Shown piece by piece: positions 16,179 through 25,010 of a stretch of 64,000 nt of DNA; within the stretch, counting starts at the first letter, position 1, and each line of letters begins with the position of its first letter. The stretch comes from Amycolatopsis sp. CA-128772 (GTDB lineage Bacteria; Actinomycetota; Actinomycetes; Mycobacteriales; Pseudonocardiaceae). Under the pieces are notes generated by a model, which had not been told where the DNA came from, ran no database searches, and saw nothing but the letters and a program-made list of their open reading frames with translations. The position numbers and the translations under genes are program-made. The stretch is taken from the NCBI RefSeq assembly GCF_002904295.1, contig NZ_PPHG01000029.1:1-64000 (forward strand). Reading direction: 5' to 3'.

Positions 16179-17573
16179 ATGCCTACTGGCAGATTCGCGC
16201 GGGCCGCCGGTGTGCTCGCCGCGGCACTCGTCATGGCGGGGCTGGCCGCCGCGCCCGCGTCGGCCGCCTCCGGCCCGAACCTCAAGGTCACCGCCGTCGC
16301 GCAGCAGGGCAATTGGCTGTCCGGCGACACCGTCGCGCTCGACGTGACGGTGGCCAACATCGGGGACGCCGTCGCCTTCGGCGCGTTCGGGACCGCGTAC
16401 TCGGAGTCCGGGACGGACTTCTGGACCGACCGGAACCAATGGGGCGACCTCTCCGACGGCGGCAGCGGCGCGAACATCGCGCAGGGGGAGACCCGGACGG
16501 TCCACCTGACCGGGCAGCTGGGCACGTTCAACGGCGACTCGATCGTGCACATCGAGGTCTACGCCGGCAACGACGTCGACTACAGCGACAACGTCCTGCG
16601 GATCACGCTGCCGATGGCGCGGGGCACCGAGCGCGTCGCGGGCGTGCTGTACGGCGACGCGAACGGCGACGGCAAGCCGTCCCCGGGCGAGGCGCTGGCC
16701 GGGGCCGAGGCGCACTTCATCGGCGTCGGGACGACGAACGACCTGGTTTCGGTCACCGATGCGACCGGCCACTTCCACTTCGACAACCTCCCGCTGAGCC
16801 GCAACGCCTACGTGTCCTTCCAGAAGGTGCCCGGCGGCTGGGTCGACCAGCCGGTGGGGACGCTGCGGCTGGACGGCCGCGGGGCCTACACGGCGCTCGA
16901 GGTCCGGGCCGTCCGCCCGCTGTCCGACGTGCTGCACGAGACGATCGCGCTGGACAGGACGAGCTACGCCGCCGGCGACACCGCCAAGGTGACGGTCACG
17001 CTGTCGAACTCCGGCACCAAGGCGCTCACCGGCCTCTACGTCGGCTGCGACGCGGGCGGCTTCGGCTCGGAGCTGGTGATCGCGGACGACCAGTGGGGCG
17101 CGTTCGGCTACCAGCGTCGCGAGGGGACGCTGGCCGCGGGGCAGCGGCTCGTGCTCACGGTTTCGGGCAAGGTGCCGGACAAGTCGGCCTACACCGGCTC
17201 GACCGGGCTGGACTGCGTGGCCGGCGACGGCCACAGCGGCGGCGCCCCGTACGCGGCCGTCAACGCCAAGGTGCCCGGCCTGCGGGCGGACTCCCGCGGC
17301 CAGGTCTGGTTCGACAAGAACGGCAACGGCCTCCTGGACGCCGACGAGGGCATGGCGAACCGCAACCTGGTGCTCCTGGAGAACGGCGCGATCCGCGCCT
17401 ACGCCCGCACCGACGCCAACGGCTACGCGACGTTCAAGGACATCCCGGTGGGCAACTACCAGCTGCGCGTCCTCGGCCCGTGGAAGCCGGCCCCGTTCGA
17501 GGGCGACCTCGCGATCTGGGCACCCCCGTACGGCGGCGCCGGCGATTGGCACCAGCAGTTCGTGGCCGGCTGA
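16179..17573 (+). CDS. Secreted SdrD_B-domain (Cna-B-like) surface protein
   Basis: A 464-residue exported protein. After the signal peptide (to PASAAS) there is a CARDB/DUF11-like beta domain (VTVANIGDAVAF), an SdrD_B-like domain with a DANGDGKPSPGE calcium loop and TDATGHFHFDNLP, a second CARDB-like domain (VTVTLSNSGTKAL), and a final SdrD_B-like repeat with DKNGNGLLDADEG and TDANGYATFKDIPVGNY. No sortase signal is seen, so it is probably released. Role unknown; adhesion or scaffold is typical for the fold. Confidence 0.8.
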   Translation: MPTGRFARAAGVLAAALVMAGLAAAPASAASGPNLKVTAVAQQGNWLSGDTVALDVTVANIGDAVAFGAFGTAYSESGTDFWTDRNQWGDLSDGGSGANIAQGETRTVHLTGQLGTFNGDSIVHIEVYAGNDVDYSDNVLRITLPMARGTERVAGVLYGDANGDGKPSPGEALAGAEAHFIGVGTTNDLVSVTDATGHFHFDNLPLSRNAYVSFQKVPGGWVDQPVGTLRLDGRGAYTALEVRAVRPLSDVLHETIALDRTSYAAGDTAKVTVTLSNSGTKALTGLYVGCDAGGFGSELVIADDQWGAFGYQRREGTLAAGQRLVLTVSGKVPDKSAYTGSTGLDCVAGDGHSGGAPYAAVNAKVPGLRADSRGQVWFDKNGNGLLDADEGMANRNLVLLENGAIRAYARTDANGYATFKDIPVGNYQLRVLGPWKPAPFEGDLAIWAPPYGGAGDWHQQFVAG

Positions 17574-17589
17574 GGCGGAGGTAGGACGA

Positions 17590-18070
17590 CGCGCGGTGCG
17601 GGTGGCGTCGGCGTCGGCGTCGAGGGCGGGAAGCCGGCGCCGTCGCCGGCGCGGCCGCGGCGCCGGTGGTCACGGTGGGGCGGCCGGGCCACCGGTACCT
17701 GATCAGCCCGGCGGTTCGGGAGGATGTCGAACACCTTCGGCTTGCGCGTGGGGTCCGGTTCGCCCGCGTTGAATTCGGCCCGGACCTCCAGTCTGGTGAA
17801 CGCCCAGCTTCGGGGGGAACAACAGCAGCGGAAGCCGGATCCACCAGAACGTGAATTCCGCTTCGCGTACGGCAAGCCGAGCGGCCGACGTCCGATCGCG
17901 TCCGGCAGTTCCAGCAGGGGGACGGGGTAGACGTCCGGGTAATCACCGAATTCGACGACATCCTCGACGAGGCCGCGCACCAGGTCGCCGAAGGCGAAGT
18001 CCGGATCGACGCGTATCGGCAAGTGTGGCGGAGGATTCGTACTGATCTGGCGGACAACGTCGCAGGACAA
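17590..18070 (-). pseudogene. Unrecognised frameshifted gene remnant
   Basis: Two minus-strand frames read as coherent protein only if alternated: FAFGDLVRGLVEDVVEFGDY and PVPLLELPDAIGRR in one, then EFTFWWIRLPLLLFPP in the next, then back to FTRLEVRAEFNAGEPDPTRK and PKVFDILPN. Two compensating frameshifts near 17870 and 17815 explain this. The rest towards 17590 is low-complexity. No family recognised. The remaining 18071-18299 holds nothing I can support. Confidence 0.35.
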
Positions 18071-18299
18071 CGCCGATCGGCCGACGCCGCCCGCGTTTTC
18101 GCCTCGACGGCGGGCCCCGGCGGGGAATCATCGCCTTTCATGGCCCGTCCGGGTACCAGGGGCTGTGTGAATATCAGTCGCCCCGTGCCCGGTCGCCGTT
18201 ACGGCACGCCCTCGGCACGCACGAATCCGCGCCTGCCGGCCGGAAAGACTTTTCGAGGGCGGCGTGCACTGGAAGGCCGGCGCGAAACTGCGTCCCCGG

Positions 18300-20312
18300 T
18301 TACCACCGGCGTAAGGCGTCCTTCACGACCTTGCCGGTCTCGTTGCGGGGCAGTTCGCCGACGAACGCGACGTCCCGGGGCACCGCGAACCGTGCGAGGT
18401 GCCGGCGGACGTGGGCGCGCACCGTGTCGGCGTCGAGGCGGGCGCCGCGGGTGAGTACGACGTACGCCGCGAGGCGCTGTCCGTAGCGGGCGTCGGGCAC
18501 GCCGACCACGGCGGCTTCCCGGACGCCGTCGAGTCTCAGCAGGACTTCCTCGACCGACGCCGGGGCCACGTTTTCCCCGCCCGACACGACCATGTCGTCC
18601 GCGCGGCCCTCGACGAACAGGCGGCCGTCCGCGTCGAAGTAGCCGCGGTCGCCGGTGTCCATGAGGCCCTCGTGGGCGGCCGGCGGCGCCCCTTCGGTGT
18701 ACCCGTCGAACAGCATCTTGTTGCCGACGTAGAGCCGTCCGGTCGCGCCGGGCGGCACCGGGGTGCCCGCGTCGTCCAGGATCCGGAGGCGCGTGCCGAG
18801 CGGGGGCCGGCCCGCCGTGCTCCGGGCCGCCCGCAGGTCGGCGGGGGTGGCGATGGCCGCCCAGGACACTTCGGTGGAACCGTAGAGGTTGTAGAGGATG
18901 TCACCGAAGGCGTCCATGAACTCCTCGGCCAGCCGGCCCGGCAGCGCCGCGCCGGAGCTGGCGACGATCCGCAGCGACGACAGGTCGTAGCGCGCGCGGA
19001 CCCGTTCGGGCACGTCCAGCAGGCGCCGCAGCATGGTCGGCACCGCGAACAGCACCGTGCACCGGTGCTTTTCGACCAGCTGCAACGTCGTTTCCGCGTC
19101 GAAGCGCCGGCGCAGCACCAGGCCGGCCCGCAAGGCCATGCCGAGCTGGAGCGCGGCGAGGCCCCAGGTGTGGAACAGCGGGGCGGCGACCAAGATGCGC
19201 GCTTCGGCGCGCAAGGGGATCGCCGACAGGACCGCGGCCGCGTCCACCGGACCACGGGGTGTCGGCCGGCGGGCGCCCTTGGGCAGGCCGGACGTGCCCG
19301 AGGTGAGCACGACGATCCGGCCCTGGTTCTCCGGGGGCGCGATCCGCTCCGCCTCCGTGGCGTCGATCAGCGCTTCCGCGGTGGGGCCGGACTGCTCGCC
19401 CGAAGACCAGGCGCGGATGCGCGGGAGGTGGACCGGCAGGTGCCGGCCGAGCTCGGCGAACTCGTCGTCGGCCAGGACCAGCGTGCACCGGTGCCGGTGG
19501 ACGAAGTCGGCCACGGTGGCCGGTGCCAGCCCGGTGTTCATCAGCACGACGTCGGCGCCGAGCTTGCCGCACGCGATCATCGCCTCGACCATCGCGTTGT
19601 GGTTGCGGCACATCAGGAGCACCCGCGACCCCTCGCCGACGTCGTACCGCCGCAACGCCGTCGCCAGCCGGCTGGTGCGCTCGTCGAGCTCGCCGAAGGT
19701 CCGGCCGGACCGCTCGTCCCACAGCGCCGGCGAGTCCGCGGCCCGGCGGGCGCCGGCGGCGAACCCGCCCGCCAAGGTCGGTCCCCACCGGCTCACGGCC
19801 TTCAGCTGCCGCAGCATCCCGGCGGGCTGGGCCGGGGTGAGCACCCCCGCCTTGATCAGGGAACGCCCGATTTCGAGCGGCGACGGGTCCGGCGCCGGCC
19901 GCTCTTGCGCCGGTACGCCACCGAGGTGGTCGCTCACGGCCTCGATCGCGTCGGCGATCCGCCGCCGGATCTCCGACGTCCCCAGCGCCGGCGCGCCGAG
20001 CAGCGCGAGCCAGACGATGACCGTGCAGCCGCCGGGGGCCGGACGCAGCGTGACGGACATCCGGTGGTGCCCGGCCTGGACGCTGGACCAGGTCAGCTGC
20101 TCGTTCCGGCGGTGGGTCAGGATTTCCGCCACGTCTTCGCCGCCGGCGAGGTACTGGTACCTCGCCCCGCGGCCCCCGCTCGCGGTCACCCGTTCGCACC
20201 AGGTGATGCCCCGGACAAATCGTGAATATAATTCAGGTCTTTCGATGATCGTCCACAAGGCGGCCGGTGTTCGGGGAACGGTGACGCTGACCTCGATGAA
20301 TTCCGGCTCCAT
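18300..20312 (-). CDS. SRPBCC domain fused to acyl-CoA/AMP-forming ligase
   Basis: A 670-residue fusion. Residues 1 to about 140 look like an SRPBCC/polyketide-cyclase-like lipid-binding domain (FIEVSVTVPRTPAALWTIIE). From about 190 on is a full ANL ligase: LTSGTSGLPKGARR (P-loop), LYNLYGSTEVSW, GLMDTGDRGYFDADGRLFVE, and the C-terminal Lys in NETGKVVKDALRRW. The ligase should make acyl-adenylates and CoA thioesters. ATG at 20312 was preferred to the in-frame GTG at 20318 because AGAAGG lies 5-6 bases before it. It stands alone between two pseudogene regions. Confidence 0.85.
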   Translation of the reverse strand: MEPEFIEVSVTVPRTPAALWTIIERPELYSRFVRGITWCERVTASGGRGARYQYLAGGEDVAEILTHRRNEQLTWSSVQAGHHRMSVTLRPAPGGCTVIVWLALLGAPALGTSEIRRRIADAIEAVSDHLGGVPAQERPAPDPSPLEIGRSLIKAGVLTPAQPAGMLRQLKAVSRWGPTLAGGFAAGARRAADSPALWDERSGRTFGELDERTSRLATALRRYDVGEGSRVLLMCRNHNAMVEAMIACGKLGADVVLMNTGLAPATVADFVHRHRCTLVLADDEFAELGRHLPVHLPRIRAWSSGEQSGPTAEALIDATEAERIAPPENQGRIVVLTSGTSGLPKGARRPTPRGPVDAAAVLSAIPLRAEARILVAAPLFHTWGLAALQLGMALRAGLVLRRRFDAETTLQLVEKHRCTVLFAVPTMLRRLLDVPERVRARYDLSSLRIVASSGAALPGRLAEEFMDAFGDILYNLYGSTEVSWAAIATPADLRAARSTAGRPPLGTRLRILDDAGTPVPPGATGRLYVGNKMLFDGYTEGAPPAAHEGLMDTGDRGYFDADGRLFVEGRADDMVVSGGENVAPASVEEVLLRLDGVREAAVVGVPDARYGQRLAAYVVLTRGARLDADTVRAHVRRHLARFAVPRDVAFVGELPRNETGKVVKDALRRW

Positions 20313-20373
20313 TGCCACCTTCTGCGCGGGGAAAGGAGTCGCAGTTTAGCTTTTCCGCGTCACCGCCGGTGGT

Positions 20374-20989
20374 TCAGCCGCCGATCCGGGCGCCGGCCGC
20401 GGCGAGGGCGGTGGTCACCGGCTGGAAGAACGTCACGCCGCCGGTGCGGCAGTCGCCGCTGCCGCCGGAGGTGATGCCGATCGCGCTGCCGTCCCCGGTG
20501 AACAGCCGGCCGCCGCTGAGCAGCGAGAAGTCACCGTTGCCGGGGAACGTCGCCTGCTCGACGGTGGCGACCGGCCGGCCGCCCTGGGTGAGCGACCACC
20601 GCCGGCCGGCGGCGGCGCAGCGGCCGGCGGTCAGGATGCCCGGGCTGCCGTTGCTCGTGGTCACGGTGAAGCCGAGCGAGCAGCGGGCCCGCCGGTGAAG
20701 ATCGCGTCGCCGCCTTCGGCGAACAACCTGAGCACCCTGGGCGTCCGCACGACGCGGACGGCGCTCCCGCGGGTGGCCGCCAGCAGGCTGTCCCACTCGG
20801 CGTCCTGCACGGTGCTGTCGGCGGTGACGACCGTTTCCCCGGTCCGGGCGTCGACCGCCCAGGCCGTCCCGGTGATGGACCGCGCCGCCGCGTCGGTGCC
20901 GGCGGCGTCCGCATGGGGGAGGGCGATGGCCGCGGTGCCGGCCGCGGCCAGGACCTTGCCTCGGCTGATTTCCCGTGCCGGGAGCGCAT
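20374..20989 (-). pseudogene. Streptogrisin-like S1 protease, inactivated
   Basis: Decayed S1E (chymotrypsin-like) secreted protease. The pro-region ([20 protein letters not shown], then [14 protein letters not shown]) is in one frame and the mature part ([16 protein letters not shown] to [19 protein letters not shown]) in another; the frame break is at a GGG run at 20685-20687. The catalytic His is lost: LTAGHC of the family reads LTAGRC (codon at 20620-20622). The stretch between the Asp (NGDFSLL) and [10 protein letters not shown] is deleted in frame, removing the normal GDSGG nucleophile context. The ATG with GGAGG 6 bases upstream is in a third frame. At least four lesions. Confidence 0.8.
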
Positions 20990-21117
20990 CGATGACCTCC
21001 GTAGCCGTTGATCACGTCCTGCTTGATCCACGGCCCGTGGCGGGGGCGGGTTCGAACTGCGCGGGGAAGTCAGGACGAGAGGCCGATCGTCCCGATTTCC
21101 GTCTGCCGACGGGCAGT

Positions 21118-22344
21118 TCACGATTCTTCGAGGCGGGTGCCGCGGCGCCAGATCGCGCGGGTGTTGAGCGTGTCGCCGATGTCCGTCGTCGGATCGCCGT
21201 CGACGAGCAGGAGGTCGGCGCGGAGCCCTTCGGCGATGCGGCCGCGGTCGCCGAGGCGGAAGCGGCGGGCCGTGGTCGCGGTGGCGGCGCGCAGGGCTTG
21301 CGCGGGGGTCAGGCCGGCGGCGACGAGGTACTGCAGTTCGTGGTGCAGGCTGGCGCCGTGGGCGAGGCCGCCGAAGAAGGTCTCGGCCATGGAGGCGTCG
21401 GTGCCGGCCAGGACGTCCACGCCCGCGGCGCTCAGCGCCCGGACCGTGGCCAGGACGTCGTCGAGCCGGCCCTGCGGGTAGCGGTCATAGCTCGAGCGCA
21501 GGGTTTTGTCCCACCGGTCGTCGAGACGGCGGGCGACGCGCGGGTCGTCGGCGAGTTCGCTGCCGGTGATGCCCATCATCGACGCGTCGAGGCAGACGCA
21601 CGGCACGACGAACATGTCCGCCTCGGCGATCACGTCGATGATCTCGGCCGTGTGCGGCTGGTCCATGAAGACGTGGACCAGGCCGTCGATGCCGGCTTCG
21701 GCGGCCATCCGGGTGGCGTCGAGGGTGAGCGTGTGGGCGACGGTGAGGGCGCCGAGCTTCCGGGCTTCGGCGACGCCGGCGTCGAGCGTGGCCTGGTCGA
21801 GCATCGGCAGCCCGGGGTGTCCTTCGACGCTGCCGTCGTCGATCATGAACTTGATGTAGTCGGAGCCGCGGGCCAGCAGCTGCGGGACGAACGCGGCGGC
21901 CTGCTCCGGCGTGGTGGAGAACGGCATCAGCGGCATGACCGGCGGCAGGTTGCCCGCCGGCCGGAACCCCTCGGGCATCAGTTCGCTGGGGTGCCCGCCG
22001 GGCGGCGTGATGGCGAAGCCGGATGACCGGACGTCGGCGACCGTGTCGTCTTCGGTGATGTGGGCGCGGTTTTCGCGGGTGTTCAGGCCCTGCATCTCCA
22101 GTTCGGTGGTGACGCCGAACCGCAGCGCCAGGGCGAGGGAGCCGGGGCTGGAGTGGACGTGCGCGTCGATCAGCCCGGGCAGCAGGGTGGCCCCGCGGCC
22201 GTCGACGACCCCGGCGCCCTCGGGCACGTCGCCGCCGACCCGGCGGATCTTCCGGCCGTCGAGGACGACGGTCTGCACGCCCAGGTCCTTCTCCCCGTCG
22301 AAGACGCGGGCGCCGGTGATGGCGGTGGTGGCGGTGGTGGCCAT
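21118..22344 (-). CDS. Amidohydrolase family protein (imidazolonepropionase-like)
   Basis: A 408-residue metal-dependent hydrolase. The metal ligands are visible: HVH in LIDAHVHSS, the bridging Lys in DYIKFMIDD, His in VAHTLTL and LVHVFMD, and Asp in LAGTDAS. The last strand motif GLRADLLLVDGDP is typical of cytosolic amidohydrolases that open cyclic amides or cleave dipeptides. ATG with AGAGAGG upstream. It is divergent from a MarR-type regulator 91 bases away, which probably controls it. Confidence 0.88.
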   Translation of the reverse strand: MATTATTAITGARVFDGEKDLGVQTVVLDGRKIRRVGGDVPEGAGVVDGRGATLLPGLIDAHVHSSPGSLALALRFGVTTELEMQGLNTRENRAHITEDDTVADVRSSGFAITPPGGHPSELMPEGFRPAGNLPPVMPLMPFSTTPEQAAAFVPQLLARGSDYIKFMIDDGSVEGHPGLPMLDQATLDAGVAEARKLGALTVAHTLTLDATRMAAEAGIDGLVHVFMDQPHTAEIIDVIAEADMFVVPCVCLDASMMGITGSELADDPRVARRLDDRWDKTLRSSYDRYPQGRLDDVLATVRALSAAGVDVLAGTDASMAETFFGGLAHGASLHHELQYLVAAGLTPAQALRAATATTARRFRLGDRGRIAEGLRADLLLVDGDPTTDIGDTLNTRAIWRRGTRLEES

Positions 22345-22384
22345 GTCGGCCTCTCTTTCTCGCTCTCGGTTACATACCTGATGC

Positions 22385-22426
22385 TATGCAATTTGCGACT
22401 GGTATGCAAATGCTCCGAGTACTACG
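22385..22426. promoter_or_regulatory. TATGCAA direct repeats and promoter between amidohydrolase and MarR genes
   Basis: TATGCAA occurs at 22385-22391 and 22403-22409, 18 bases apart. A TACGAT -10-like hexamer lies about 7 bases before the GTG of the MarR gene, so that transcript may be leaderless. The repeats are a plausible MarR binding site controlling both directions. Confidence 0.4.
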
Positions 22427-22435
22427 ATCCGGGAG

Positions 22436-22873
22436 GTGAGCAGTGCCGCCGAAAATCCCGCGCTGGACCAGATCGGCCCGGCCCTGTCCCGCCTGCGCCG
22501 GCGCACTCCGGCCGCGAGCCGGGACCTGACCCGGAACCTGGTGCTCAACGTGGTCGCCGACGCCCCGGGGGAGATGACGGTCGGCGGCCTGGCGGCGGAG
22601 ATGGGCGTGGTGCAGCCGGTGGCCAGCCGCACGGTGGCGGCCTGCATCGCCGACGGCCTGCTGCGGCGGGCGGCATCCCAGGCGGACGGCCGCCGGACGG
22701 TGCTCGAGCTGACCGAGCACGGCGAGGCCGAGCGAGCCCGGTTCGCGGCCGAGCAACGCGCGGTGTTCGAAGACATCACCGCGGATTGGCCGCCGGAGGA
22801 GCGCATCGAGTTCGCGCGGCTGCTCGTCCGCTACACCACGGACGCCGCCGCCTGGTCCCGTCGCCGAGCCTGA
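22436..22873 (+). CDS. MarR-family transcriptional regulator
   Basis: A 145-residue winged-helix dimer. The wHTH covers about residues 35-100 (MTVGGLAAEMGVVQPVASRT, and the wing QADGRRTVLELT), flanked by dimerisation helices. Divergent from the amidohydrolase gene. The GTG start directly follows GGGAG with no room for a normal ribosome site, in keeping with leaderless translation. Confidence 0.85.
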   Translation: MSSAAENPALDQIGPALSRLRRRTPAASRDLTRNLVLNVVADAPGEMTVGGLAAEMGVVQPVASRTVAACIADGLLRRAASQADGRRTVLELTEHGEAERARFAAEQRAVFEDITADWPPEERIEFARLLVRYTTDAAAWSRRRA

Positions 22874-22963
22874 CCGGCGGAAGGGGATTTGCCGAGGCGA
22901 GCCGGCCGTTCGGCGTCCCCGAGAACGCGGCCGACCGTACCGACCGGATGGTATGTTGACCGC

Positions 22964-23812
22964 GTGATCGACGTGGCGCGCCGGACCTGGCGATTTCTCG
23001 AGCCCTACCACGGGATGATCTACTTCGCGCCGGAGGCCGCGGCCGCCTACGCGGAGCTCGGCCTGACCGGCCGGGCCGGCTACTTCGCGTCGCGGTCGGC
23101 GGCGCTCGGCGCGGCCCCGGCGCCGGTCGTGGTCGCGACCTTCTACAACTTCAACCCCGTCCTCGTCCGGGAGTCGATCACGGCTGCCTGGTCGGCCACC
23201 GACCCGGGCGCGGTGCTGGCCGCACGTTACGCGGCGGCGGACCGGGTGTTGCGCCGCATCCTCGGCGACGCGGTGACTTCGCCGGAGATGGACCGGGCCG
23301 CGGCGCTGCTGCGTGAGGCCGCCGAAACGATCACCGGCGACGTCACCGGCCGCCCGCTCTTCGCCGCCCACGCGGCCCTGCCGTGGCCCGCCGAGCCGCA
23401 CCTGGTGCTGTGGCACGCGCAGACCCTCCTGCGCGAGTACCGCGGTGACGCGCACGTCGCCGCCCTGTTGACGGCCGGCCTGGACGGCATCGAAGCCCTC
23501 GTCACCCACGCCGCTTCCGGCGCGGTCCCCGCCGAAACGCTGCGCACTTCCCGGTCATGGTCCGAAGAGGACTGGAACCGGGCCGTCACCGGCCTCCGCG
23601 AACGGAATTGGCTCACCGCAGACGACGACCTGACGTTCACCCCCACGGGCGCGGCCCGCCGAGCGGAAATCGAGAAGGCGACGGACGAAAACAGCGTCAC
23701 GCCGTACGCGCACATCGGCGAGGCCGCCTGCGCCGAACTGCAGGCCCTGGTCCGCCCGTTCAGCCGGGCGCTCTCCGAAGAACTCATGCCGTGGGTGCTC
23801 GCGCGGCCGTGA
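22964..23812 (+). CDS. SCO6745-family protein (helix-turn-helix-like)
   Basis: A 282-residue actinobacterial protein of the SCO6745 type, with an N-terminal ARRTWRFLEPYHGMIYFAP segment and a C-terminal winged-helix-like region (WSEEDWNRAVTGLRERNWL). The biochemical role is unknown; relatives often sit beside regulators. GTG at 22964 was chosen because TATGTT ends 6 bases before it, the pattern of leaderless actinobacterial transcripts; the frame continues upstream without a ribosome site. Confidence 0.75.
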   Translation: MIDVARRTWRFLEPYHGMIYFAPEAAAAYAELGLTGRAGYFASRSAALGAAPAPVVVATFYNFNPVLVRESITAAWSATDPGAVLAARYAAADRVLRRILGDAVTSPEMDRAAALLREAAETITGDVTGRPLFAAHAALPWPAEPHLVLWHAQTLLREYRGDAHVAALLTAGLDGIEALVTHAASGAVPAETLRTSRSWSEEDWNRAVTGLRERNWLTADDDLTFTPTGAARRAEIEKATDENSVTPYAHIGEAACAELQALVRPFSRALSEELMPWVLARP

Positions 23813-23844
23813 CCCGTGGTGCTACTCGCCGGGCCGCAGGCCGG

Positions 23845-24381
23845 TCAGCGGGGAAGCTCGGGTTTCCGGCGGAAGGATTCGATCAGTTCCCGGGTCGGTG
23901 AACCGAGCCCGGTGATCGTGTCGTAGCCGGGGGCGTGGCCGTCGACTTGCCGTCCGCGGACCGGGACGTTTCGTCGGTCGCCCAGCCGATTTCCCGCCGG
24001 TAGGCGTTCCCGGGGCCGATGGCGAGGGTGTGGCCGCCCACCGCGGCGTCCGGGACGGAGCCGATTGGTGTCGGGCAGGGGCCGGTGGGTGCCGCATTCC
24101 GCGCTGTGATGCGGGATTCCGGCCCGGTCGGCCGGCAGCCGGTGACGGTCAGGACCTCACGCCCCACCGCCGCGGGCACCGAGACCGGCACCCGCGAGGA
24201 ACACCCGCTCGGTGACCTCGCCGGCCGGATCGGCCGGCCCGGTGTCCGTCCCGTCGTGGACCACGCGGGTGGACCGGGTGCCCTCCGGCGCTCTGACCGG
24301 CGTGTTCGCGAACGCCGGCGAGGCGGGCACGAGCACGGCCGCGACCAGCAGGCCCACCAGCAGGAATCGACGGGTCAGCAC
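23845..24381 (-). pseudogene. Secreted protein remnant, possibly sedolisin (S53)-like
   Basis: The GTG at 24381 overlaps the sigma-factor stop and opens a clear signal peptide (MLTRRFLLVGLLVAAVLVPA, SPAFA). The frame ends after TERVFLAGAGLG. Another frame continues with VSVPAAVGREVLTVTG and GGHTLAIGPGNAYRREIGWA, and a third ends GYDTITGLGSPTRELIESF. That last motif resembles the C-terminal G-Y/W-D-x-x-T-G-L-G-S/T-P of S53 proteases. At least two frameshifts. Family assignment is tentative; the decay is clearer. Confidence 0.45.
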
Positions 24382-24862
24382 GCGACCTCCTTGATGTGCA
24401 CGCGGAGGACGCCGAGCCCCGGGAAATGTGGCTGCGGACCGTGCCGACGGCGCACCCGAGCACCTCGGCGATCTCGTCGTCGCTCCGGTCTTCGTAGAAG
24501 CGCAGCACGATTGCGGCGCGCTGCGCCCGCGAAAGGGCCGACAGCAGTTCAGCGAGCTGCCCGGCGTCGGCGATCCGGTCCGCGTGATCGGGCACGGCGG
24601 TGTCGCCGTACCTCGTGGCGTCCGCGGTGGGCTGCACGGAACGCTGGTACCAGCGGCGGCGCCACGAGAGGTAGCCGTTGACCACCATCTTCCGCAGGTA
24701 GAGGTCCGGCCGTTCGGCGGCGGTCACCCGCCGCCAGTGCTGGTGGGCGCGCACGAGCGCGTCCTGCACGACGTCCTGCGCCAGTTCGCGGTCCCCCGTC
24801 AGGACGGCCGCGAACCGCACCAGGTCGGGCAGCTCCTTGCGCGCGAACTCATCGAAGTGCAC
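24375..24862 (-). CDS. SigE-family RNA polymerase sigma-70 factor (3' frameshift)
   Basis: ECF-like sigma factor of the actinobacterial SigE/SigM-like group. Region 2 reads FDEFARKELPDLVRFAAVLT to LYLRKMVVNGYLSWRRRW, and region 4 ILSALSRAQRAAIVLRFYED to VGTVRSHISRG. After that the literal frame leaves the family and runs on to 24149. One extra G in the run at 24417-24420 would restore VLRVHIKEVAC and a TGA overlapping the next start. The coordinates given are the restored gene (about 162 residues). GTG start; no strong ribosome site. The divergent membrane protein gene is the likely anti-sigma partner. Confidence 0.78.
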
Positions 24863-25010
24863 ATGAAGTAGATGCCTGGACCCCGCCGGGCCGTTGCGCC
24901 GCGGCCCGGAAAAAATCCCGGGCACAACCGCAACAGAGCCGTGGCGCGGCGGCATCTTCAGGGTGTGCAGGTCGAAGGCTGCACAGTGAGAACCGGCCCA
25001 GGAGAGTGCG

